Notes under the pieces: generated by a model
What the model saw: only the letters and a program-made list of their open reading frames with translations
Told to the model about the DNA's origin: nothing
Database searches by the model: none
DNA from: Riptortus pedestris
Lineage: Eukaryota > Arthropoda > Insecta > Hemiptera > Alydidae
Length of the DNA: 64,000 bases
Reading direction: 5' to 3'
Assembly: GCA_019009955.1 (NCBI GenBank)
Contig: CM032232.1
Location: 134,085,001-134,149,000 of the forward strand
In this document: positions 1-11,257 of the stretch, in pieces
Layout: every line of letters begins with the position of its first letter
How positions within the stretch are numbered: position 1 is the stretch's first letter
Translations under genes and position numbers: made by a program

Positions 1-1497
1 AGGTGGGTTGTACCGCTTTAGAGGCAACCTGGAGTCAAAAATCCTATATGTTTCATGCCCTCAGGGCGTTGCTTCAGAGCTTCAAAACAGTTTTCATACA
101 GTTTCATAATGTATGTATACCCCTATAGAAATTTTTTTCTCGACTATTTGCAATAGTTATCAATAATTTCAACTTCTTCAATAACTTTTTACAAATTGCA
201 ATTTGTCTTCAAACACAAGGTCTTTAAACGGGAAAAAGCTACAAATATGTATAAACTTACACTAGTGCCCTAGAAAGATAACAAATATTATTTCTAGATG
301 GTCCAGGTTTGCCATTTGCCACTTACAAAAACAGATAGCCACTAATTTGTCCATTCCTATGAGGGGAAAACGAATAAATTTATAGAAAATTAGTTTTTAC
401 TTCCTTATGTGTAGTATATACTACCATATCTAAAACACATAAACATTTACAAAAACGTATAGTACAAAATAGAATAGGTCTACAGTATACTTAAAAAGAT
501 TTAAAAGGGTTAACTTTTATTATATTCATTTAGACAAAGCACGGTATGAGAAACAATCAGATATTAAAGAAATATTTTCCATAATATAAAAATAAAGTAC
601 AACAAAGGTTAGTGCACGAAGGAGTAAATACATTATTCTAATAATGCTAATCACCATTGATGTGGGGCACAAACCAAATAAATATTTTCAACCTTTAGTA
701 AGCCTCCACTTTTAGTAATCGCACGTTAACAATAACCCAATATATCATGGCAAATCTTATTTCAAACTAAAATATGAAATACTGTTTTCAACGGGCCTTT
801 ATAATGAGATATCTGCAAATACTTAGGACGATAATGTCGTTAATAAAGATTTTTCGGTCTTGACTCTATAATGTTCAGTCCATCGATACATTGATACAGT
901 TTCTGCTCCGTTCAGGCGTGCTCCACAATTCATTTTTTCTTTCTTTTAAACAATTTTAAGATAGTCTCAAATAATGAAAATTCTCAAGAACCATGCCTCA
1001 AAAATTAATGGTCCCTTCAAGAATGGCTGGCGGTTGTTGAGGCATGGTAATTATATCAATTTCCTTTTTTATTTCATTGGCGCTTAACTTTTTTGACCTC
1101 AAAAAAGGAAGTTTCTTCTCAAAGGCGGTGACGTCAATTCATTTACAAGAATTAAGTTAGCAACGCTCTTTCTAGCGGGGAAATAATTTTTCTCGCAAAT
1201 TTTTAATTAGAAGCAGCTTTCTCTCTCCGAGGCTTGTTAACGTTTGAAGAATATATTTTACACGTGGAATATTGATAAATATTTAATAATTTTTTAAAGT
1301 ATTAAAATTTCTAGCTTATCAGCTGATCGTGGCCATCTTGGCCAAGCTAGTCGCAGTCCCTGGCATATTCTATGGACACTAAAGATCGGGTAATTGTTTA
1401 TTGAAATAATACTCGATTGCCCTCTAATGCTGAGCGATTTCTGTGCAAAGAAATACATAATCTAGTAGTAGCTGAAGAAAATCTACACAAATTTAAA
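1..1497. other. Unannotated AT-rich DNA
   Basis: No gene, tRNA or recognisable transposon is visible. One inverted repeat is present: CCATGCCTCAA at about 991-1001 and its complement at 1037-1047, separated by about 35 nt. Open frames are short and have no recognisable motif. Confidence 0.6.
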
Positions 1498-1762
1498 GTC
1501 CGTCACGCAGGAGCAGCGTTAGCTAAGCAAATTTCCCACGTTCGTCACATATTTGCATTTATATCAAAAAGTACAAGATCAACGAAAACAATATTTGGTA
1601 TTTAGGCTTGAAATAAAGCACTTCATGATATAAGAGTTTATTATTAATATGGCATGAGTAGAAATGGGGGTTTACCGGAGGGGGGGGGGCGAAAACTAAA
1701 AATATGCCAAAATCTCGGTTTATAATCTAGATATTGAAAAAACCGTGCATAAAAAAAAACAA
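1498..1762 (+). mobile_element. GTCC-CTAA element, 5' part only (module B)
   Basis: It starts GTCCGTCACGCAGG and has the B module (CACATATTTGCATTTATATC, AACAATATTTGGTATTTAGG, a G-rich run near 1680). It ends without the middle, TA tract or 3' palindrome, directly before the next copy. It therefore reads as an extra tandem 5' end. Confidence 0.7.
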
Positions 1763-2211
1763 GTCCGTCACGCAGGGGCTGCGTAAACTAAGCAGATTTC
1801 CCACGTGAAGTTTTATAATAGAGAAATTTCAGGATAGAGAGTCAAACAATTACGGGAAGGGCCCGAACTAGCTCTTGACGGAAACTCACGACGAAGTTAG
1901 CCGATCTCATCTCAGAAGCTGAAAACAGAAAAATGCAAATATTTCGGTTAATATTCAAGATACAGAATACATGTATATAACATTATTTATAGTAAATTTA
2001 ATTTGCAATAAGATTGAATCTATATAATTTTTCGATCCGACGTATATAACGGAGATATTTCGAATTTTCGAAAATCCTCCCCTCTAAACCCTCTCTCCCA
2101 CTGGTCCGATTTCAGCCATTAACGAACTTGATCTTTATTTTTGTATAAAACGTTTAAATATCGAGCTTGGTAACGATCAAACAAAAATTGCGAACGCTAG
2201 AGCGTTAACAG

Positions 2212-2265
<54 letters not shown>

Positions 2266-2286
2266 ATATATATAATTTTGAACGGA
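1763..2286 (+). mobile_element. GTCC-CTAA element, 3' truncated (module A)
   Basis: It has the canonical 5' end, the middle block (CTCGGTTAATATTCAAGATA, GATCCGACG, GCTAGAGCGTTAACAGAC) and a (TA)n tract at about 2216-2272. It stops a few bases into the 3' block (TTTTGAACGGA) at a SINE fragment, so the palindrome is missing. Confidence 0.8.
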
Positions 2287-2404
2287 CAGAATTCCATCAC
2301 TAAATAAATTCCTATTGCCCAGGCGAGAATCGAACTCGCCACTCTAGGTTTACCATTTGAGATTAAGGCTAACGCTTTAACTCACATGACTAACCTGAGC
2401 CCCA
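2287..2404 (-). mobile_element. tRNA-derived SINE, 3' truncated
   Basis: On the minus strand it begins GGGCTCAGGTTAGTCATGTG. It has a B-box-like GAGTTCGATTCTCGCC and the family's 3' stretch GCAATAGGAATTTATTTAGTG. It matches the other SINE copies listed here and is cut off at the junction with the preceding GTCC-CTAA element. Confidence 0.8.
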
Positions 2405-2506
2405 CATTTATATTATATGATGATACTAGGGGATTTCCTGTATTCGCTTATGGCTGGTATCAGAGATTGGGGAGGGGTTTAAAGGTGGGCTCTAAAATTC
2501 AAAAAA

Positions 2507-2953
2507 GTCCGTCACGCAGGGGCTGCGAAAACTAAGCAGATTTCCCACGTAAAGTTATACAATAGAGAAATCTCCAACGAGTGCCGATTTGTTATGGATA
2601 CGGCTGAACTAGCTTTCGGCGGGAATCATAGCACGTCCGTTACACTTATTAAAAATGAAAATATCTCGGTTAATATTCAAGATAGAGAATAAATGTATAT
2701 AACAATATTTATTGTACATTTAATTTACAATAAGACTGGTTCTATACAATTTTTCGATCCGACTTATAGTAACGGAGATATTATGAGTTTTCAAACTTCT
2801 CCCCCTCTAAACCCCCCTCCCCCTGGGTTAACGATTTCAGCCGTTAACGCACTTGATCGTTCTTTTTACATAAAACGACTAAATATCGAGTTTGGTAACG
2901 ATCAAACAAAAATTGCGACCGCTAGAGCGGTAACAGACAAATATATCTGCGAT

Positions 2954-2999
<46 letters not shown>

Positions 3000-3938
3000 T
3001 AGCTCAGATACCCAGCTTCGCCCGGGAATTGATTTGAGGCTGAATGGTGATGGTATTTTTTTGGCAAGGCTTTATTTTGCACAATACTTTGACATTTACC
3101 CGTCCCAGTGTTTAGGATTAATACCCGTTGTTGGCATTTGTTAATAATAAAATTAATTTTTTATGTAAGTCTTCACTGTCCTCCAAATTGTCATATTTCC
3201 CGTCTCCTGTGCATTATGCATAGATAGTTGACTCTCGCTTTAGTTTATAGTCTATATCTCGTTTATACTTTGTTAAAAGACAAAAATGAATATCACAAAA
3301 GTTACTCTAAATAACAAAATAAACAACTTTTGTTATGTTCATATTTCCCGAAAAACGAATAGAAATCGTAATACCGCTATTTTAAATTCAGGCCTCCCCT
3401 ACAACCCCCACTCCTGCCCGTCTCTAGAAATTTTGGTATGGCTTGTTATAATGAAGGCGTTAGTGCTAATACACGTACCGAGTTTTATTTAGTTCGGTTC
3501 ATTTTTTTTGTGCCAAATAAAATTGTTGACTTCTGCTATAAATGTTAGCATATAACTCATTTATACTTCGGTACACGACGAAAGTGTATATAACAAAATT
3601 ATTCTAAATAACAAAATAAACAACTTTTGTTATGTGCATATTTGCCAAAAACCCCAATAGGAAACGAAATATCACTATTTTTAATTTCAGGCCTCCCTTA
3701 CAACCCCCACTCCTGTTTGTTTTAGAGAATATTAATATAGCCTAAAGTCTAAGTTGGGCTAGTAGTAATATACATACCAAGTTTCATAAAATTCGGTTAA
3801 GCTGTTTATGCGTGAAAAGGTAACAAACAAACAAACAGACACCAAAGAAACAAAATGCAGTTATGGTGTCTATGACACGTGAAACGAAAAGTTATCGTGA
3901 AATTTCGCGAAAAAAATCAATGTACAGACAGAGGTTAC

Positions 3939-3982
<44 letters not shown>

Positions 3983-4106
3983 TTTTGAACGGACCTCATT
4001 TTCGTCATCTCCTAGGTAGGATCGATGGACATTTAAAGAAAAAATTCGAAAATTCCGTCATGAGTACAACCTCAATAGCTGATTTCCCTTAAGGGAAATC
4101 TGCTAA
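2507..4106 (+). mobile_element. GTCC-CTAA element carrying a Helitron in its TA tract
   Basis: The 5' half (2507-2998) and 3' half (about 3947-4106, ending with the palindrome and TGCTAA) are separated by a Helitron in the (TA)n tract. Removing the insert leaves a standard module-A copy. The copy at 29470-31116 has the same insert at the same site and orientation but different outer flanks, so the composite appears to have moved as one unit. Confidence 0.8.
2999..3946 (-). mobile_element. Non-autonomous Helitron (CTAG end, no coding)
   Basis: On the minus strand the 3' end reads CCCGGGCGAAGCTGGGTATC followed by TGAGCTAG and T: a short GC-rich hairpin, then CTAG, as in canonical Helitrons. 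The interior has two imperfect tandem units of about 300 bp (starting near 3268 and 3561) with AACAAAATAAACAACTTTTG and CCCCCACTCCTG motifs. The 5' end merges with (TA)n, so the initial TC is not resolved. No helicase remains. Confidence 0.75.
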
Positions 4107-4627
4107 AATCTAAGTCATCATTAGTATCCCGGATTTTTTTTTTTATTCAGTTCATTATGGATGAGAATAATCAAGACCTGATGCCTATTTTCCATTGAGA
4201 CCATAGAGCCTGAAACACCTTGTAGCTGTACAAGTTGAAATACATCCCTATAAACAAAAAAATTTAAAAATCTTTATGAAATGGTGGTTCTAGAATCAAA
4301 GGAATAATTCACCATCGGCATTAATCTGTCCAGACCCATTGACAAGATGAAAAAGCTTTTCAATTTTCAACCACAGTCCGCGGGGGTTCCTATTAAATTT
4401 TTCTGCGTCCCAGTTATTCATTTGTAGCCTGACATCCCGGATTGGGCTGGTTTCAAATAAATCCATACAGAAATGTTGATAAAATTTTATTTGTCACGTA
4501 CAGTTTGTATCTAGATTTATTTATCAATAAATGGTGCGCAATATAAGTATTATGTCTAAATTTATGAGAAGTTAAGTTGCAAAAACCGTAGTCCATCAAC
4601 GAGAAACTGCGGATTCTAATCTGATTT
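4107..4627. other. Unannotated spacer
   Basis: AT-rich DNA between two GTCC-CTAA copies. No coding frame, repeat match or RNA gene was recognised. Confidence 0.6.
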
Positions 4628-4761
4628 TTAGCAGATTTCCCTTAAGGGAAATCAGCTATTGAGGTCGCACTCATGACGCGAGTTTCGAAACATTTCGTCA
4701 AATGTCCATCGATCCTACCCAGGAGATGACGAAAATGAGGTCCGTTCAAAATTATATATAA

Positions 4762-4809
<48 letters not shown>

Positions 4810-5297
4810 TTGTCTGTTAAGGCTCTAGCGGTCGTAATTTTTGTTTGATCGTTACCAAACTCGGAATTTAATCGTTTTATGTAAAAAGGAAGATCAAGTT
4901 TGTTAATGAAATCAGACCAGTATGAGGGGGGGGGGTTTAGAGGGGAGAATTTTTGAAAATTCAAAATATCTCCGTTATTATGCGTCGGATCGAAAAATTG
5001 TGTATAGAATCAATCTTATTCTAAATTAAATTTAATATAAATATTGTTCTATAATTTTATTCTGTATCTTGAATATTAACTGAGATATTTGCATTTGTAT
5101 TGTGTGTGGTCGGCAGGACTCCGCCATGATCCGGACTTTCCGCCGAGAGCTCTCTGGTGGCCGTTTCCGGAACTATTCGTACCTCGTGAATAGGTTTAGA
5201 GATCCCTTCCTACTACAGCTGTTATTGGGCAGATTTCTCTACTGTAAAACATCACGTGGGAAATCTGCTTAGTTTACGCAGCCCCTGCGTGACGGAC
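4628..5297 (-). mobile_element. GTCC-CTAA element, full length (module A)
   Basis: A complete 670-bp copy. On the minus strand: GTCCGTCACGCAGGGGCTGC, arms GCAGATTTCCC and GAAATCTGCC, middle block, G/C homopolymer run (about 4925-4935), (TA)n (about 4752-4808), GAACGGACCTCATTTTCGTC, palindrome, TGCTAA. A good reference copy. Confidence 0.88.
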
Positions 5298-5869
5298 TTT
5301 TTCAAATGGTGTAATAAACTTCATCTCGCATTCTCTATTTATCCCTTTGTACAGTCAATAACTATTAAATGTTACTAGGTAATGGCATTGTGGCGAAAGA
5401 CATTATGCGTTTAACTTCAATATAACTGTTCGGTGTTAATAACAGTGCAGAGAGGGTACGATCTCTTCCTCTCCTCGGTTTTTCGATATAAATTAATTTA
5501 TTCTAACGCTGCCACTACTATTTATATCCACCAGGGATTTAAATTACTACAACATTCAAATCATTTAATATTTTGAATAAATAATATAAGTAACACAAGT
5601 TGGATGAACCGCTGCTATGGGGCTGCCCTAAGGTACAGCGGTGGCAAGAGAAGAATAAAAAAACAAAAAAAAAACAGCGGTGATAACCCTCAAGCGGGAT
5701 CAGACGTAGCAGGGCGGCCACCTCTGTTAAATGTGTTAACTTATTTCCTGTGAAATGTCCTCATTATTGTATGCACCTATATTCCATATTTGTATACACA
5801 CATCTACTATTAAGTATATAATATTATGTATAAAACTATACTTAAACAATATGTACTTTGATTGATTTT
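5298..5869. other. Unannotated spacer
   Basis: AT-rich with short poly-A tracts. Nothing recognisable. A 60-codon minus-strand frame at 5539-5721 is low-complexity and unsupported. Confidence 0.6.
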
Positions 5870-5891
5870 TGGGCTCAAGCATTGACTTTAA

Positions 5892-6920
5892 CCCTAGAAT
5901 GGCAGTGAACGTAAAAATTACGTATGATCTGGTTTGAACTGTTATCAAAGGGCCGTTAACGACCCCACCACCCCCACCCCTCAGCTATGAGCCCTCCAGA
6001 CAGTTCGGCCTTGACCTCCGCCAAATGCAGCTAAGTGAACCTTACCACTCGTCCAATACTATTTTTTGAAATAAAAACGACACGTAATATTTACGTATCA
6101 ATACTATTAACCGCAACTTTTTGGCACGTAAAATTTACGTATCGCTACTAATAACCGGTTTTTATGCTATAAGTTAGTTAATATTATTCTCAATTTATTT
6201 TCTTATAAATTTATTTTTATATTCTAATTTATTTTCTTTTAATGTTTTTAACTTTTTTTTTAATATAAAAAAGACAAAGATGTATAGAGAGAATATAAAT
6301 AATAATAATAATAATAATCTGTTTATAGTCTCTGAAAAATGGAGAAAAAATATTCAACGGACGAAGAAATTTGTTGAAAGAACTCTCCGATGGGTCAGAT
6401 GGGGAAAATGACAATTATGAAATAGATGGATATTGATAATCCGATGATGATCCGGAGTATTCTCCAAGTGATGAGGAGGTTGAGCCTTCGGAAATGATTG
6501 CAACATAGAGTGGGCTAGATAGCGATGACAGTCAGCAAATTTTAGAAAACATCAAGGCAATCGTAGAAAGAGAAGAAATACAAAGGCAAAAAAACCTAAA
6601 AACCTCTCAACCACACAATATTGACAGATCAGTCACAATAAATGTAGAAGGTGGGGTGGTAGTCCTTGGTAAGAATGGATATGAATGGAGCACACAACCT
6701 CCAGAACGTGTTTCGAACCAAGCACCTGAAAGGATTGCCGTGCACATTAGTAGATATTAACTTAGATATAAGTTAAAGAAAAGTGTATCTTTTAATAAAA
6801 TAAAAAAAATAGTCCCAAAAATTAACAAATTTTGAATAATTTCACCAATTATCAGTTGCACACGTAAAATTTACGTGTCAATACCATTAAGCGGGAAATA
6901 ATATCACTACCGTTCTAGGG
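5892..6920 (+). mobile_element. piggyBac-like transposon, internally deleted
   Basis: The termini are inverted repeats: left TTAA|CCCTAGAATGGCAGTGA, right complement TTAA|CCCTAGAACGGTAGTGA. Each side has a TTAA target (5888-5891 and 6921-6924). TTAA duplication with CCCTAGA-type ends is the piggyBac signature. ACGTAAAATTTACGT-type palindromes are repeated near both ends. At 1.03 kb it is too short for a whole transposase and keeps only a broken N-terminal part. Confidence 0.88.
6339..6760 (+). pseudogene. piggyBac transposase N-terminal remnant
   Basis: From the ATG at 6339 the frame reads MEKKYSTDEEI. It then needs a frameshift to continue as LLKELSDGSDGENDNYEIDG, SDDDPEYSPSDEEVEPSE and, after another stop, GLDSDDSQQILENIKAI and GKNGYEWSTQPPERVSNQAP, ending at TAA 6758-6760. 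An acidic N-terminus followed by a GxxWS..PP.R motif is typical of piggyBac transposases just before the catalytic domain. The DDD catalytic core is absent, so it cannot be active. Confidence 0.7.
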
Positions 6921-7060
6921 TTAATCGCCTACGGTAAATCTAGGGTGGAGAGTTCGATTGCCGCCTGGCCAATGGAATTTATTTAGTGACGGTAACCTGT
7001 AGATAACCCACCCCAATTAGCGTTAGTTGCAAAAAGTGGTCGTGAATAAATAATTTATTT

Positions 7061-7791
7061 TTTAATATATACACAAATATATAACTACTATCTCGGTGCA
7101 ATATGGTGAGAATTCTTAACGCCACAGATGCTAGTCAGGTTCGTAGCGAAACAATAAATTTACCTGTTAATTATAAATTATAATTATCAATAAGTAAAAT
7201 ATACTTGCTAACGTATTAATAATATAATGATAAATTGGAATTGTGCCCACTGGGTTCTGGGAATCGGTTATACACTAGAAATGCAATTTAACACTCAACA
7301 TACATTTAATTTACTTAATCGAGAATCGTATAGGCAGTATCAATATGCAGAGTGCCCCATATTCAATTACTTTCTTAATTAATTAATTTTAGAATGTGTA
7401 TATTTAGCAAACTCTGATTTGTAATATTATTTAAAAATAAAAGAAATTATTTAAAACATTTGCCCATACAATATACTTATTGCAAATATACTCTTTCCCC
7501 TCCGACTTCAACCTTTGTGGATTATAATAACTAATAATAATAAATATATTGCTATATCTTAGTTACTTGACACATATAGAAAATAATACTTAAAAGGGCA
7601 CTCACTTCGTCGTGTCTCGCACCGACTCCTCAATTCTAGTTCTCTGGGTTGTACTTTGGACTTGCAGGGCTGTACTCTCTCGGTCCATGGCTTCATTAAG
7701 TAATTCCACTGTCCCTTGACAGGTGCTACCCTCTCATAGGGAGCCCTATTACTAATTAATCATTCAAATAGAGACGGGCGGACTATCTTTC
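7061..7791. other. Unannotated AT-rich DNA
   Basis: No gene or known repeat recognised. A slightly more GC-rich patch at about 7605-7750 has no coding or tRNA-like structure that I can support. Confidence 0.6.
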
Positions 7792-7911
7792 AGAGTTTTG
7801 AACGGGACTCATTTTTTAGTCATCTCCTAGGTATTATCGTTGAACATTTGAAGAAATGTTTCGAAAATTGGGTCATGAATACAACCTCAATGCTGATTAC
7901 CCTTAAGTTTG
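7792..7911 (+). mobile_element. GTCC-CTAA element, 3' fragment
   Basis: It matches the 3' block (TTTTGAACGGGACTCATTTT, AACATTTGAAGAAATGTTTC, ATGAATACAACCTCAA) up to the first arm of the palindrome and stops before CTAA. Confidence 0.75.
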
Positions 7912-8270
7912 TATGTTTATGTATCCCCATATATTTTTGAGGCCTCATCTATGTCATATTCCAGGTGGGATCATAATGATATAACATTTTTCCTAAATTC
8001 ACACATGAACTTGATATCACTATCATTGATGTAAGTTATGCTGTATTATTCTTTATTTATTTATTTAGATGTGCTCCGTAACATCTGCGATTCACGCATT
8101 AATCAGGTGTGCTCAAAACGTCAAACAATGAAAAAAGGTGGGGGAAAATGAACTCATGATGACGGTGACTCCTGATACAGTTCATTGGAATTCGAAAGTC
8201 GATTCGTAAGAAAAGATATTGTGTATAAAACATCTGGGTAATGAAAAAAAGGTGAAAATAAAAAAAAAAC
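7912..8270. other. Unannotated spacer
   Basis: AT-rich with a TTTA microsatellite near 8055. Nothing else recognised. Confidence 0.55.
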
Positions 8271-8991
8271 GTCTGTCACACAGGGGCTGCGTAAACTAAG
8301 CAGATTTCCTGAGGGAAGTTTTACAATAGAGAAATCTACATACTGGTAACACAGCAGCATCGTGAATATTAAGTGAATAAATATAAACTGTAATAAGAAA
8401 CCTCCAGACGGGGAGCGTCTGAAATGTAAACAAACAGTTCTGCCAACTTCTCACCCGAAATCAGAATATAACATATTAATATGGTTGAAAACTATTCACT
8501 ATATTTAGTACTGCAATTTATAATGAATCGGAATAAATTTTATTTAAATCAATCAAATTTAAATAGCCCAGAAACTTAAGACTGGGGGGGGGAGGAGATC
8601 ACCAGAACGTATTTGCGTGTATCTCCTATAATAAAGGTCTCTTGAAAACAATATTTGGTATTTAAGCTTCGAATAATGTGGTTTATTACATAGCCAAGTA
8701 TTGTTTATGTACAATGAGGAGAAGTGGGAGTTTACTGAGGGCTGAAAACTGAAAAATGCAAATATCTTGGCTAATAAACAAGATAGAGAATAAACCTTTT
8801 ACCAAATTTATAGTACATTTAATTTGCAATAAGACTGATTTTATACACTTTTTCGATCCGACGCATAGTAACGATGATATTTTGAATTTTAAAAATTCTC
8901 CAATATATATATACATATATATTTGAAGTACCTCATTTTCGACATCTCTTAGGTAGAATCGATGGGCATTCCCTCAAGGAAAGTCTGCTAA
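8271..8991 (+). mobile_element. GTCC-CTAA element (module C), reduced TA tract
   Basis: It starts GTCTGTCACACAGGGGCTGC, carries the C module (CATACTGGTAACACAGCAGC, GACGGGGAGCGTCTGAAATG) and the middle block. It has only a short TATATA stretch and a degraded palindrome (CCCTCAAGGAAAGTCTGCTAA). Confidence 0.8.
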
Positions 8992-9010
8992 AAGCAAAGG
9001 TAAGATAGTG

Positions 9011-9201
9011 TTTTAGATGTGTAATGATTCTGTCTATGTAATTACTGTTACCAGTCAAAAGTTCATGTATGTCATGTGGAATGTCTAAATTGTCTCTTCG
9101 CGATGTACTGTCAATGTTTCGATGCTATGTCAACAAGTCGGTGAGTCTTTATTTGTCATCGTGTCCGTTAGTAAGTAATGACCAATATGTAGTATGCCGT
9201 A
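9011..9201 (+). repeat. Left copy of direct repeat flanking a GTCC-CTAA element
   Basis: It aligns with 9836-10051: both share CATGTGGAATGTCTAAATTG and start with a TTTTAGAT-like sequence. The two copies differ at roughly a quarter of positions by eye and directly abut the element between them. Confidence 0.6.
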
Positions 9202-9326
9202 TTAGCGGATTTCCCTTGAGGGAAATCAGCTATTGAGGTTGTACTCATGACGGAAATTTTCGAAATTTTTCTTCAAATGTCCATCGATCCTACCTAGTAG
9301 ATGACGAAAATAAGGTCAATTCAAAA

Positions 9327-9392
<66 letters not shown>

Positions 9393-9835
9393 TTGTTTGT
9401 TACCGCTCTAGCGGTCGCAATTTTTGTTTAATCGTTACCAAAGTCGATATTTAGTCGTTTTATGTAAAAAGAAAGATCAAGTTCGTTAACGGCTGAAATC
9501 GGACAAGTGGGAGGGGGGGGGGGGGTTTAGAGGGGAGAATTTTCGAAAATTCGAAATATCTCCGTTACTATACGTCGGATCGAAAAATTGTACAGAATCA
9601 ATCTTATTACAAATTACATTTACTATAAATATTGGTATATACATTTATTCTCTATCTTGAATATTAACCGAGATATTTGCATTTTTATTAAATCGACGGC
9701 TAACGGACGAGAGTGACTTTCCCGCCAAAAGCTCGTTCGGCCGTTTCCTTGATTGCTCGGCTCTCGTGAAATTTCTCTATTGTAAAACTTCACGTGGGAA
9801 ATCTGCTTAGTTTACGCAGCCCCTGCGTGACGGAC
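9202..9835 (-). mobile_element. GTCC-CTAA element, near full length (module A)
   Basis: It has all canonical parts: TTAGC plus palindrome arm on the left, a long (TA)n (about 9331-9390), a G run (about 9513-9526) and CGTGACGGAC on the right. Unusually, a diverged direct repeat of about 200 bp lies on each side. Confidence 0.85.
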
Positions 9836-10051
9836 GTTTTTAGATACTAATGATTGTGTCTATTTAATTACTATTAACAGCCCAAAGTTCCGGCAAGTCA
9901 TGTGGAATGTCTAAATTGTCACTTCGTCGACAGTCAGTTGATATGTGTTGTACTATAAAAGTTTAGTTACAATGTCGGTATGTACTTGTTTGTCATTAAG
10001 TGTCCATGAGTCTGTAATGAATGGCCAATGCGTTGTCTGCTCTATTTTAGA
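9836..10051 (+). repeat. Right copy of direct repeat flanking a GTCC-CTAA element
   Basis: Homologous to 9011-9201. It begins immediately after the element's GGAC terminus and ends CTCTATTTTAG, similar to the left copy's end CCGTATTAG. Confidence 0.6.
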
Positions 10052-10837
10052 AAAGTATTCTGGAGATTTGCTGTATTATATCTGCTATCCTTCGTGAAAT
10101 TCCTTTGGAAAATCGTAGTTTCAGTAGACACTGAGGGTACCGACTATTTTTCATGAAGAGCACCGACAATGAGGATTTTTGTTTGGATTCACAAATGAAA
10201 ATTCAGATTTTCCGTTCGACAAACAGGCTAGTTTATTACTAAAACACGAGTATATGTGTATATTGACGTCATGAATTGCTCTATGACCCATGGGTGGAGA
10301 GCCGACCACCGGATTACCGACATATCTGCATTTACAACCACCATAACGACCGCACTCCCCTCACAGTCCCCGGGGGACCACCATTAATACAATATGACTC
10401 CCTTAAGGAAATGGAATTAAACGCATATGAATATCAGCCGTTCGACTAGGCCATTAATTCACAAGCCCGGCACATAAATTCATACGGCGGTTCAATTAAG
10501 TGCTTAAAACTTAATAGCGGAATGCTAGTCAATTTATTGACTCAACATAAAATGATAAATTTCAATGAGTCAGTTCAATTGCTTTCATCAAGTAATTTCG
10601 GACTAAGGTTTGGAGACCCATTACCACTACTGCAGAATGTTGATGAAGGCATTGCAGTCGGCAGAAACGCCAAGGAAGCTTATCAGAATGATAAAGCCGA
10701 CATTCAGTGTACCTTTCCAAATTTCAAAACCTAAATTAATGTTTCGAGTTAATAGTTTATCACAAGTTTAAAATAAGTAAACACATTGTTGTTTGTACTA
10801 TAGTTTACCTTGTAAAAGAGCTGATAATCTTGAATGA
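10052..10837. other. Unannotated spacer with one unrecognised small frame
   Basis: A 70-codon plus-strand frame at 10522-10734 (MLVNLLTQHKMINFNESVQL...) has mixed composition but no motif I recognise. It has no promoter or splice context and may be chance. The rest shows nothing. Confidence 0.45.
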
Positions 10838-10877
10838 AAAGGTAACAAACAAACAAACAGACACCAAGGAAACAAAA
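10838..10877 (-). mobile_element. Helitron fragment
   Basis: GAAAAGGTAACAAACAAACA and the next bases (AACAGACACCAAGGAAACAAAA) match 3816-3856 of the CTAG Helitron. A GTCC-CTAA element starts directly after it. Confidence 0.6.
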
Positions 10878-11237
10878 GTCCGTCACGCAGGGCCTGCGTA
10901 AACTAAGCAGATTTCCCACGTGAAGTTTTACAATAGAGAAATCTGCCCAATAACTAGTGTAGTAAGTAGTAAGGGATCACTAAACTTATTCACGAGGGAT
11001 GAATAGTTACGAAAACGGCCGCCAGAGCTCTCTTCGGAAAGTACCAAACAGCTCACTCCTGCCGACCAATGCAGAATACAAATGCAAATATCTCGGTTAA
11101 TATTCAAGATACAGAATAAATGTATAGGGCAATATTTATAGTAAATTTAATTTGCAATAAGATTGATTCTATACAATTTTTGATCTGATGCATAATAACG
11201 GAGATATTTTGAATTTTCCAAAAATCCCCCCTACTAC
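10878..11237 (+). mobile_element. GTCC-CTAA element, 3' truncated (module A)
   Basis: Canonical 5' end through the middle block (AACGGAGATATTTTGAATTT), then a C-rich stretch, then cut off just before a second copy. Confidence 0.8.
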
Positions 11238-11257
11238 TGAGAAATTAAAAAAAAAAT

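Larger units (their letters stand above)
5870..7060 (+). mobile_element. tRNA-derived SINE interrupted by a piggyBac-like element
   Basis: A 5' scrap (GGGCTCA, then AGCATTGACTTTAA) lies left of 5892. The rest (TTAATCGCCTACGGTAAATC, B-box-like GAGTTCGATTGCC, GGAATTTATTTAGTGACGG, then the GTAACC...AGTTGCAAAAAGTGG body) lies right of 6920. The junctions fall at a TTAA in the SINE. Part of the 5' region is deleted. Confidence 0.7.

Noticed and set aside
1498..1605. 62-codon frame at 1417-1605 as a small gene
   Set aside because: Most of it overlaps the 5' end of a GTCC-CTAA element, and the start codon is non-ATG.
2290..2404. tRNA gene
   Set aside because: There is a B-box-like sequence and a tRNA-like head, but no cloverleaf, acceptor stem or anticodon arm, and the same sequence recurs as a dispersed SINE with a body and (AAT)n tail.
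5892..6920. An active piggyBac transposase gene
   Set aside because: The reading needs frameshifts and passes stops, and the catalytic aspartate region is entirely missing.
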